Shown one piece after another: positions 1-6,162 of a DNA stretch of 9,058 nucleotides. Origin of the DNA: Candidatus Endomicrobiellum dinenymphae. GTDB taxonomy: Bacteria; Elusimicrobiota; Endomicrobiia; Endomicrobiales; Endomicrobiaceae. The stretch's first letter is position 1, and each line of letters begins with the position of its first letter. The translations under genes and the position numbers were made by a program. The stretch is taken from contig JAIXNA010000001.1 in NCBI GenBank assembly GCA_020328135.1, forward strand, positions 19,024 through 28,081, read 5' to 3'. The notes under the pieces were generated by a model. The model did no database searches and had not been told where the DNA came from. It was given only the letters and a program-made list of their open reading frames with translations.

Positions 1-965
1 TTAAAATCGACAAAAAACATATATTCCCATGCCCTTTTTTTTGTAGGACGAGATTCAATTTTTGTCAAATTTACATTATTTTTATTAAAAACCCCAAGCA
101 CTTCATACAAAGACCCAACTTTATCTTTAACTATAAAAACTAAACTTGTTTTATCTTTGCCGCTAGGCTTTGTCAAAATTTTTCCTATGACAAAAAACCT
201 CGTAAAATTTTCCCTGCTGTCTTGAATTCCCTTTTGTAAAATATACAAATCATAAATTTTCGCGGCTACTTCCGACGCAATCGCCGCTGCAAAATCTTCT
301 TTGGCAACTCTTTTAGCCGCTTCCGCAGTCGACGAAACGGATACCATCTCTACATCAGGATAATTTTTAGTTATCCAATCTCTACATTGCGCCAAAGCGT
401 GAGAATGAGAATAAACTCTCAAGACTTTAGCTTTCGGATCTTTTACGAGAAAACATTGCTCTATTTTTAAACTTATCTCGGCGCATATTTTAAGTTCTGC
501 TTCAACAAGCATATCTAAGGTAACGTTTACAGAACCTTCGTTTGAATTTTCAACAGGAACAACGCCAAAATCTACTCTACCACTTTCGATTTCCAAAAGA
601 ACTTCTTGAGGAGTCGTTGCAGGAACGAAGCAACTCGAAGTTCCAAAATTCCTGATAGCAGCCTGATGCGTAAATGTAGCCCAAGGTCCTAAAAATGCCA
701 CTTTTGTTGGACTTTCTAAATTTCTGCAGGCGCTTATTATTTCTGTATATATATTCCTAAGAGATTCCTCTCTCAAAGCGCCTTTAGCAATGGTGATATT
801 ATTTAAAACTTCTTTCTCTCTAGACGGCGCATATACAACAGCATTAGTTTTATTTTTAGACTTTACAATGTCTAAGGCAAGTTTTGCCCTTTTATTTATG
901 AGCTTTACAATTTCTTTGTCAACTTTGTCTATAGATTGTCTTGTTTGCCGTAATTTTAAAGACAT
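1..965 (-). CDS. pheA: Bifunctional chorismate mutase / prephenate dehydratase (P-protein), 3' end cut by window edge
   Basis: Converts chorismate to prephenate and then to phenylpyruvate, the committed branch to phenylalanine; cytosolic. The 321 codons present carry three domains. The AroQ-type chorismate mutase helix bundle is at about 1-84, with R26, K37/K39 and the 'PSREKE' R49-E50 pair. The prephenate dehydratase domain is at about 87-265, with 'GPWATFTHQAA' near 93-103, a 'VPVENSNEGSV' motif and the catalytic T255-R256-F257 in 'NFTRFF'. The ACT domain starts at about 273 and has 'GSLYEVLGVF' and the Phe-binding 'ESRP' at 304-307. Feedback inhibition by Phe is expected from these ACT motifs. 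The reading frame is still open at the left edge, at about 'FFVDF'; family members are usually about 350-390 residues, so roughly 30-60 are missing. The ATG at 963-965 is preceded, 5 nt away, by a strong Shine-Dalgarno GAGGAGGG (971-978). It has its own promoter and is not part of the tight cell-wall cluster. Identity is very secure. Confidence 0.95.
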   Translation of the reverse strand, partial: MSLKLRQTRQSIDKVDKEIVKLINKRAKLALDIVKSKNKTNAVVYAPSREKEVLNNITIAKGALREESLRNIYTEIISACRNLESPTKVAFLGPWATFTHQAAIRNFGTSSCFVPATTPQEVLLEIESGRVDFGVVPVENSNEGSVNVTLDMLVEAELKICAEISLKIEQCFLVKDPKAKVLRVYSHSHALAQCRDWITKNYPDVEMVSVSSTAEAAKRVAKEDFAAAIASEVAAKIYDLYILQKGIQDSRENFTRFFVIGKILTKPSGKDKTSLVFIVKDKVGSLYEVLGVFNKNNVNLTKIESRPTKKRAWEYMFFVDF

Positions 966-1032
966 ATTATCCCTCCTCGTATAAAATAAAAAGACTTTAT
1001 TCACATCTATGAATCGACAATAATCTTAGCGT

Positions 1033-1060
1033 ATTATACTAAACTAAAAAATTTATTCAA
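1033..1060 (-). promoter_or_regulatory. Sigma-70-type promoter for pheA
   Basis: On the minus strand there is TTGAAT (-35, 1055-1060), a 16-nt spacer, and a perfect TATAAT (-10, 1033-1038). The predicted transcript starts near 1026 and has a leader of about 60 nt ahead of the ATG at 965. The leader holds only a small 5-bp inverted repeat (ATTCA/TGAAT) and the Shine-Dalgarno site. No leader peptide or attenuator is visible, so regulation is likely at the enzyme (ACT domain) rather than by attenuation. Only the box match and its position support the call. Confidence 0.65.
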
Positions 1061-1065
1061 ACGTT

Positions 1066-1224
1066 ACTGAGATATGATGCGCGACTACTTTAAATTTCCT
1101 AAAATGCGCAATATGTCGTGATATTCTACACTTTTTACGAGTTTCTCCAAACATGGAGCAAGACGGAAGCATCAAAAGCTTCAAATTCTTTAGCGACAAG
1201 CTCTTCAAATCAGATTGATTGAAT
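1066..1224. other. Gene-free segment with small hairpins; possible dispersed repeat or gene remnant
   Basis: No convincing gene lies between the pgeF stop (1225) and the pheA promoter. The segment is not featureless. It has two small inverted repeats, GAAGC/GCTTC (1166-1170 with 1178-1182, 7-nt loop) and CTCCA/TGGAG (1145-1149 with 1154-1158, 4-nt loop). Neither is followed by a T tract on the minus strand, so they are poor intrinsic terminators. Several short reading frames on both strands are open over much of it, for example plus-strand 'TWSKTEASKASNSLAT' and minus-strand 'EKLVKSVEYHDILRILGNLK' ending at 1085. None has a start with a ribosome site or a family I recognise. This pattern suits either a dispersed non-coding repeat or the frameshifted end of a lost gene. 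Confidence in either reading is low. Confidence 0.3.
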
Positions 1225-1875
1225 TTATATAATTACAGATAGCATTCTTTCAGCGCATTGATTGCGTCTATAAGAAAAGAACAAATCCTTCTCGTGAAAA
1301 GTGCAGTGTTTAACATCAAAGATTTCATTAATTCCAAGTTTTTGCAACTTACGACAAACTATTCCTGACAAATCTAATTTGTTATTCACAAGTTCAACAT
1401 TGAATTTATCTTCCATATCACAGCTCACGTCATAACAACAAGAACGGATATGCGGACCGATATAAACTTTAATATCCTCTGGTTTAATTGAAAAATCTTT
1501 ATGAAAGATTTCAATTGCGTTTTCTATTATCCCTAAATAAATACCTTTCCAACCTGCGTGAATTGCAGCTTTAATCTCTCCGTTTCCGATAGACATAAGC
1601 AAAGGAACGCAGTCGGCGGTAAAAATACCAAGCATAGTATTTTTATCTGCAGTAATTAAGCCGTCGCACTTGGCAATAAAAGTATTTTTATTAAATGAGT
1701 TAACCGCTTTCACATTGTTGCTGCGTATTTGATTTGCAAGTATTAGATTTGACGGATCTAAATTTAATGAAAGTAAAAACTTATTTCTTAAGGCTTTACC
1801 TCTCATGTTTCCAACGATCTTGGTTGTCGTCAAATGTTTACAAGGGAATTTTTTATGGGATATAATTTGTTTCAT
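1225..1875 (-). CDS. pgeF: PgeF/YlmD/YfiH/LACC1-family (multicopper-like) purine nucleoside phosphorylase-type protein
   Basis: Single-domain CNF1/YfiH-like fold enzyme. Characterised relatives act on purine nucleosides (phosphorylase/deaminase) or have been called polyphenol oxidases, and in E. coli it affects peptidoglycan fidelity. Counted from the longer TTG start at 1923, family marks are 'TADC' (C105), 'HAGWKG' (H122), 'GPHIRSCCYDV' and the terminal 'FFSYRR' (215-220). The C105-H122 spacing of 17 matches E. coli C107-H124. The first metal ligand, normally the His of 'QVHG', is Arg here: 'QIRS', R67, codon CGC at 1723-1725. I chose ATG 1875 because family alignment begins there ('MKQIISHKKFP...HLTTT'). 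The TTG at 1923 adds 16 residues that look like translated repeat, yet it has the better ribosome site (GAGGGGAG, 6 nt away), so translation may start there now. Position after ftsZ matches ylmD in Gram-positive clusters. The protein may be inactive or altered. Confidence 0.85.
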   Translation of the reverse strand: MKQIISHKKFPCKHLTTTKIVGNMRGKALRNKFLLSLNLDPSNLILANQIRSNNVKAVNSFNKNTFIAKCDGLITADKNTMLGIFTADCVPLLMSIGNGEIKAAIHAGWKGIYLGIIENAIEIFHKDFSIKPEDIKVYIGPHIRSCCYDVSCDMEDKFNVELVNNKLDLSGIVCRKLQKLGINEIFDVKHCTFHEKDLFFSYRRNQCAERMLSVII

Positions 1876-1880
1876 AATAT

Positions 1881-2047
1881 GTGGATTTCCCAAATCCGTA
1901 GCTCGCCACCGAAGATTTAGCAATAAATTCTCCCCTCGCCGTTAATTCCCCTTTTTACAAAAGGAAAAACAACAACGTGGATACTTCATGGCGGGGCAAA
2001 GCAACCGAAACATCCATTATCTTTTCATGTGTTTTGTGATATCACAA
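1881..2047. repeat. Repeat-like (MITE/palindromic-element style) insertion between ftsZ and pgeF
   Basis: This is the only large gap inside an otherwise seamless gene series. It contains three compact inverted repeats: GGATTT-ccc-AAATCC (1883-1897), CCTTTT-tac-AAAAGG (1950-1964) and the 14-bp perfect palindrome at 2034-2047. GTGGAT occurs twice (1881-1886 and 1977-1982). An outer GCAACC/GGTTGC pair (2001-2006 with 2053-2058) brackets the palindrome. The plus strand is open from just after a stop near 1900 to 2040, reading pieces such as 'NSPLAVNSPFYKR' and 'VDTSWRGKATETS'. These resemble the translated small repeats common in many bacterial genomes and not a protein family. The element appears to extend into the 5' end of the pgeF frame, supplying a TTG start and ribosome site. 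No transposase and no target-site duplication was found, and a single copy in the window cannot prove it is a repeat. Confidence 0.4.
2034..2047. promoter_or_regulatory. Perfect 14-bp palindrome TTGTGATATCACAA downstream of ftsZ
   Basis: The sequence is exactly self-complementary and centred between 2040 and 2041, 21 nt beyond the ftsZ stop codon and upstream of pgeF. Such dyads can be operators for dimeric regulators, element ends, or the stem of a transcript hairpin. No T tract follows on the minus strand, so it is not a typical intrinsic terminator. A second, 8-bp palindrome ACTGCAGT lies at 2060-2067. Function unknown. Confidence 0.35.
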
Positions 2048-2068
2048 TATAAGGTTGCCACTGCAGTA

Positions 2069-3169
2069 TTATTTTAAAAATTTAGGTTTCCAGTACGTAT
2101 ATGCCGGTTTTGACGAATCCATAACTTCAACCCGCGGCAAATCTTGCTGTGAAAAAAATTCAGGTTGAGAAGTTTGAGTTTCCGCTAAAGTTCCAAATTC
2201 ATCAATACTAAAACCTGTGGCAATAATGGTAATTTTAATTTTATCGTCAAGTCGATTATCTATGGTATGACCAAAAAAAACATGCCCGTTAATACCGTAA
2301 CTTTTAATATCGTTAAATATTTCCTGCAATATCAACGCTGTGATATTGGAGTTTGTTGTTATGTTCACAAGAGCTTTTTTAGCTTTTGAGATATCATAAT
2401 TATCAAGAAGAGGACTCGTTACCGCTTTTTTTACAGCCTCTTTAACATCTGAACTTGTACTTTCCCCTATACCTATTAACGCTGTGCCGGCATTATTTAA
2501 AATATTTTTTACATCGGCAAAATCTCTGTTAATTTCGCCTGTAACGGTTATAACATCTGTAATAGCCTGAACGCTCTGTCTTAATACATCGTCTATGATT
2601 TGATAAAAAGCATCAAGAGCGACTCTTTCGTTTATGACATTAAAAACCCTTTCGTTAGGAATAACAATTAGGGCATCGGCGTATTCTTTAAGATTTTTAA
2701 TTCCTTCTTCGGCTTGAGCCATTCTCGCTTTACCCTCATGTTCAAAAGGCTTTGTAACAACGCCTATCGTAAGTATACCTTCTTCTTTTGCAAGTTTCGC
2801 AACTATTGGCGCTGCGCCGGTACCTGTTCCCCCGCCCATTCCCGAAGTAACAAAGATCATATCTGCGCCTAACAATCTGCCTCTTATCTCTTCCAAACTT
2901 TCTTCAGCCGCCTGCCTGCCAACCTCGGGATTTCCACCCACTCCAAGTCCCTTTGTTATTTTTTCTCCAATCTGCAATATATCCGGCGCTGAAGATTTTA
3001 ACAGAGCTTGAGCATCTGTATTAATAGCAACAAATTCAACATTGCCAACATTTGCGGCAATCATTCTATTAACGGCATTACAACCGCCGCCGCCAACGCC
3101 GATAATCTTAATTATGGCAGGTTGACTTGCGTTCGTTTCTTTTGAAGGCAAGACTAATTTTATCCTCAT
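2069..3169 (-). CDS. ftsZ: Cell division protein FtsZ
   Basis: Tubulin-like GTPase that polymerises into the cytokinetic Z-ring at mid-cell. In order: a short N-terminal extension (1-18), the G-box start 'GGGGCNAVN' (26-34), 'NTDAQ' (50-54), 'GLGVGGNPEVG' (74-84), and the tubulin signature 'GGGTGTG' (112-118). The T7 synergy loop is 'GEINRDFAD' with N214, D216 and D219 that complete the neighbouring subunit's GTPase site. The C-terminal subdomain includes 'GTALIGIGES'. A linker of about 45 residues follows, ending in 'YTYWKPKFLK', which occupies the place of the conserved tail peptide (commonly like DIPAFLR) that binds FtsA. At 366 residues it is within the normal range and all catalytic motifs are intact. 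The ATG at 3167-3169 directly abuts the ftsA TAA, so translation is probably coupled; AGGAAG in the end of ftsA can serve as ribosome site. It is the last gene of the compact series. Confidence 0.98.
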   Translation of the reverse strand: MRIKLVLPSKETNASQPAIIKIIGVGGGGCNAVNRMIAANVGNVEFVAINTDAQALLKSSAPDILQIGEKITKGLGVGGNPEVGRQAAEESLEEIRGRLLGADMIFVTSGMGGGTGTGAAPIVAKLAKEEGILTIGVVTKPFEHEGKARMAQAEEGIKNLKEYADALIVIPNERVFNVINERVALDAFYQIIDDVLRQSVQAITDVITVTGEINRDFADVKNILNNAGTALIGIGESTSSDVKEAVKKAVTSPLLDNYDISKAKKALVNITTNSNITALILQEIFNDIKSYGINGHVFFGHTIDNRLDDKIKITIIATGFSIDEFGTLAETQTSQPEFFSQQDLPRVEVMDSSKPAYTYWKPKFLK

Positions 3170-4411
3170 TTAAAAAACTTCCTCAAACCATTTTGATATT
3201 TTTGAAACTATACCGCTTCCGGACGATTTTTTTTGAGAATAACCATTTGAATCTGAAAAATGAGACACTATTGCGCCTATAGCTGTGGTATATGATGGAT
3301 TTAATAATACTTCATCAGAACCAATAACTTTATCGGAATTAGGAGTTCCCGTTCTTACAGAGCAATTAAATGCTTTTTCAAAAGCCTCTGCCATTCCGGA
3401 AAGACTGCTACCGCCGCCTGTAAGAATTATTCCTCCTGACAAAAACTCATCGCCATAATTATTTTTATCTATAATTTCTTTTATTTCATATAAAATTCTG
3501 TCAATTCTTGGCGTAATAATACCGCTTACCAACTCAAGTTTATCGCATTTTTTTATATTTCTTCCATCTGCAGCTCTATACTCAAATTCTTCATTTTTAA
3601 AATCGCTATAAACAAATGCCGCGCCGTGTTTTTCTTTAACTTCTCTTGAAACAGAATAAGCCGCTCTCAACTTATGACCAATATCTCTTGTAATGTAATC
3701 AGATCCCTCGGCAAGTTCATCAGTATGCTTTATTATACCGTCAACGTAGTGAACAAGTCCTGTTGTAAGCCCTCCAAAATCAATTGCAAGACAACTCAAT
3801 TCTTTTTCCTCTCTTGTAACCAATATGTCGCTTGCCGCAAGATATCCATAAATTCTATCATCGTAGCTAACGCCTACGGAACTCATGGCTTTGGTTATAT
3901 TACCCATATTGCTGGTTGAAGCTATAAAAGCATGCACATCAACCTCGATATACGTCCCTTCCATACCAATGGGGTTTTGTATGCCTCTTTGCTGATTTAA
4001 TATATATTCACGAGGAACTATTTGAAATATTTCCTGATCGGGCTCCATTTTTATCTGTTTCCTTGCGCTTTCTAAAGCATTTTCAACAGTTTCTATTGTA
4101 ACTTCTTTATTTGAATAGTTTATATTTGCAACGCCCTTAGAGCTTTTGGATCTAATAAAACTACCTCTCATGGCAACAATAACTTTTCCTATCTGACCTC
4201 CGGATACTTTTTCAGTTTCTTCAAACGCTCTACCAACAGCCAACGCAGCTTCTTGTATATTGATTACCGCTCCCGCTTTTATTCCGTCGCACGGAACGGA
4301 TACCGCTCCAAGAATTTTCACTGTTCTCACATCTTCGTCACACACTCCCGCAACGCAACATACCTGATTGCTGCCGATATCAAGACCTGCTACAAGCAGT
4401 TTTTTGGACAT
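3170..4411 (-). CDS. ftsA: Cell division protein FtsA
   Basis: Actin-like ATP-binding protein that tethers FtsZ filaments to the inner face of the membrane and recruits later division proteins. The phosphate-1 motif is 'GLDIGSNQVCCVAG' (9-22) and the 1C subdomain spans about 84-165. The second phosphate motif is 'DFGGLTTG' (211-218), followed by 'EGSDYITRDIG' (235-245). The adenosine motif is 'LTGGGSSLSG' (330-339). The end is an amphipathic helix 'GIVSKISKWFEEVF' (400-413) of the type that inserts into the membrane. Length 413 is close to E. coli FtsA (420). Odd point: the Asp usual at the end of the phosphate-2 motif (GGGTTD) is Gly218 here. The ATG at 4409-4411 follows ftsQ by 16 nt, with AAGGA 8 nt upstream. 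Sitting between ftsQ and ftsZ confirms the identity. Confidence 0.97.
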   Translation of the reverse strand: MSKKLLVAGLDIGSNQVCCVAGVCDEDVRTVKILGAVSVPCDGIKAGAVINIQEAALAVGRAFEETEKVSGGQIGKVIVAMRGSFIRSKSSKGVANINYSNKEVTIETVENALESARKQIKMEPDQEIFQIVPREYILNQQRGIQNPIGMEGTYIEVDVHAFIASTSNMGNITKAMSSVGVSYDDRIYGYLAASDILVTREEKELSCLAIDFGGLTTGLVHYVDGIIKHTDELAEGSDYITRDIGHKLRAAYSVSREVKEKHGAAFVYSDFKNEEFEYRAADGRNIKKCDKLELVSGIITPRIDRILYEIKEIIDKNNYGDEFLSGGIILTGGGSSLSGMAEAFEKAFNCSVRTGTPNSDKVIGSDEVLLNPSYTTAIGAIVSHFSDSNGYSQKKSSGSGIVSKISKWFEEVF

Positions 4412-4427
4412 TGTATAAATCCTTTAA

Positions 4428-5240
4428 TTAAATATTATCTCTAGTTAGAGGTTTCACAATTGCTCTTCCTGAGCCATAAAAAGTCATATCTATATACTCC
4501 AACTGTTTATATTTTGTCATTGCATCGACATAAACTTTCTGAAACTTCCTAAATTTACTAGATAAATGTTCCGGTCTTTCCTCGCCCCAAAAAACTATAG
4601 CGCCGCTGTTCATAATAAAAACTATATCACCGGTGTTGCTGAATTTCATCTCAGCAATATTATCGAGAAATTCTCCGCAAACAGTTTTAAATCTTTCAAT
4701 AAAATCCAAAAGCTGCTTTCTTTCATCGCGTGAATTATAAGTAATTTTTGGAACTTTCATTGCGCTCATAAAACCGCGCAGAGGGAATGGACTGTCGTCA
4801 AAATCTATGCCTAGTACAACATCGTCATGCGCTATAAACGCCTCAGGCGTTCTCTCACAAAGTTTAACTCTCACTTTTTGCCAACGCCTGCTAATAACAA
4901 CATTTCTTAATTCCGGCTTCAAATTTTTTATTTCATTTTCAGCTTCTGATAGATTTATCTTCAGAAGACTGTCGCCTATCTTAAAAGGAAGGAGTTCTTT
5001 TATCTCCGCCTTAGTTATGTTGTTCGTCCCGACGACTTCTATATTCTTAACAATGAGTTTATCGGATTTATAGGAAATATCAAGCAACCTTTTAACGCCG
5101 AAACAAACTAAAAAAACAAATACTGACAAAAGAAGAAGACATAAAAAAAGCTTAATAATTTTTCTATTCTTTTTGTTCGAACGAAAATGACCGTTCTTTG
5201 CGCGAACGGCTTTGTAACTATATCTCTTCCTTTTTGCCAT
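4428..5240 (-). CDS. ftsQ: Cell division protein FtsQ (POTRA-domain, bitopic membrane protein)
   Basis: Divisome scaffold that in studied bacteria forms the FtsQ-FtsB-FtsL complex in the periplasm. The 270-residue product has a very basic cytoplasmic tail (1-30, many K/R), one transmembrane helix at about 31-49 and a POTRA domain starting near 'LIVKNIEVVGTNNIT' (62-76), running to about 131 ('VRVKLCERTPEAF'). An FtsQ-type beta domain then follows, ending in 'YIDMTFYGSGRAIVKP', which fits the usual 'D-R-…-V/IVKP' close. Length agrees with the family (about 250-290). The ATG at 5238-5240 is one nucleotide past the ddl stop (TAA-A-ATG). No clear Shine-Dalgarno site is visible, so it likely depends on translation of ddl. 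Sequence is divergent, as is normal for FtsQ; identity rests on architecture plus the ddl-ftsQ-ftsA order. Confidence 0.93.
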   Translation of the reverse strand: MAKRKRYSYKAVRAKNGHFRSNKKNRKIIKLFLCLLLLSVFVFLVCFGVKRLLDISYKSDKLIVKNIEVVGTNNITKAEIKELLPFKIGDSLLKINLSEAENEIKNLKPELRNVVISRRWQKVRVKLCERTPEAFIAHDDVVLGIDFDDSPFPLRGFMSAMKVPKITYNSRDERKQLLDFIERFKTVCGEFLDNIAEMKFSNTGDIVFIMNSGAIVFWGEERPEHLSSKFRKFQKVYVDAMTKYKQLEYIDMTFYGSGRAIVKPLTRDNI

Positions 5241-5241
5241 T

Positions 5242-6162
5242 TTATAATGCGCTCTCTACAATTTTTAAAACTAAACTCTCAAAATTGTATCCTGCAACTC
5301 TGCTCGCATCCGGCAGTAAAGAGGTTTCCGTCATGCCCGGAATAGTGTTATTTTCAAGAACCCACACATCGTCATTCTTGCCTACAATCATGTCAACGCG
5401 GCACATAGCATTGCACTTAAAATTTCTATATATGCTTTCAGCATAACGTTGCGCAGTTTTATAAGCCTTATTGTTTATTCTTGCAGGAATTACATGTCTT
5501 GAACCGCCTTTTTGATATTTTGATTTAAAATCGTAAAATTTACCTTTAGGAACTATCTCTATAACCGGCAATGCCTTGCCATCTAAAACACCCGCTGCTA
5601 TTTCCGTACCCGCAACAAAAGATTCTATCATAATTTCTTTATCATATTTGAAGGCTTTTTTTGTTGCAACGGCAAACTGTGCGGCGCTTTTTACTATCGT
5701 TACGCCTATAGCAGATCCTTGCGACACAGGCTTTACAACAACAGGACATGTTTTTATTTCTGGCGCTCCCTCATACTTCCTTAAAGTCGCCCAGTCCGGG
5801 GTTAAGATGCCTATGCGTCTAAACAACTGTTTAGAAATATCTTTATTCATAGAAACAGAACTTGCAAAGACACCGGAACCTGTGTAGGGAACGCCCAATA
5901 CTTCCAGTAACCCCTGTATTGCGCCATCCTCGCCAAATTGTCCGTGTAGAAATACGCAAGCTATATCTATTTTTGCTTTTCTTATTTTTTCCGATACATT
6001 TCTATCCACATCTATTCCACACGCATTAACTCCCATTTTTCTTAATGTATTTAAAACCATTTTACCGGATACAAGCGAAATCTCCCTTTCACATGAAAAA
6101 CCACCGTATAAAACGCCAATTTTTTTATTTTTTAATTTCGATAGTATATCAGAATTTTTCAT
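5242..6162 (-). CDS. ddl: D-alanine--D-alanine ligase (DdlB type)
   Basis: ATP-grasp enzyme that joins two D-Ala for the end of the peptidoglycan stem peptide; cytosolic. The N-terminal substrate domain has 'GGFSCEREISLVSG' (20-33) and 'HGQFGEDGAIQG' (73-84). The ATP-grasp domain has 'VVVKPVSQGSAIGV' (141-154). The omega loop has 'YDFKSKY', with K215-Y216 at the positions of E. coli DdlB K215/Y216. That Tyr is typical of D-Ala-D-Ala rather than D-Ala-D-lactate ligases, so no intrinsic vancomycin-type depsipeptide is indicated. The Mg/ATP site has R255, D257, E270 and N272 in 'ENNTIPGMT', again matching E. coli numbering. Length 306 equals the usual size. Its ATG overlaps the murB stop as ATGA (6159-6162), and its own ribosome site is not obvious, which suggests coupled translation. 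Confidence 0.97.
   Translation of the reverse strand: MKNSDILSKLKNKKIGVLYGGFSCEREISLVSGKMVLNTLRKMGVNACGIDVDRNVSEKIRKAKIDIACVFLHGQFGEDGAIQGLLEVLGVPYTGSGVFASSVSMNKDISKQLFRRIGILTPDWATLRKYEGAPEIKTCPVVVKPVSQGSAIGVTIVKSAAQFAVATKKAFKYDKEIMIESFVAGTEIAAGVLDGKALPVIEIVPKGKFYDFKSKYQKGGSRHVIPARINNKAYKTAQRYAESIYRNFKCNAMCRVDMIVGKNDDVWVLENNTIPGMTETSLLPDASRVAGYNFESLVLKIVESAL

Noticed and set aside
790..984. Plus-strand open frame of 64 codons
   Set aside because: It lies antisense to the start of pheA, whose chorismate mutase motifs are certain; hydrophobic composition reflects the complement of that gene.
966..1026. Phe attenuator or T-box in the pheA leader
   Set aside because: The leader is about 60 nt, with no Phe-codon-rich leader peptide, no terminator/antiterminator pair and no T-box sequence.
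1145..1182. Tandem small hairpins as an intrinsic terminator of the ftsZ-pgeF transcript
   Set aside because: Stems are only 5 bp and no T tract follows on the minus strand; no convincing terminator was found in this gap.
2034..2047. CRP or FNR binding site reading of TTGTGATATCACAA
   Set aside because: Half-sites TGTGA/TCACA are separated by 2 nt instead of 6, and FNR needs TTGAT-N4-ATCAA; the match to known sites fails.
4807..5073. Plus-strand open frame of 88 codons inside ftsQ
   Set aside because: Antisense shadow of the POTRA region; no family resemblance and no ribosome site. The same holds for plus-strand frames in ftsA, ddl, murC and queF.
5576..5887. Plus-strand open frame of 103 codons inside ddl
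   Set aside because: It mirrors the ATP-grasp part of ddl, where the motifs are conserved; the complementary frame is open only because of codon usage.
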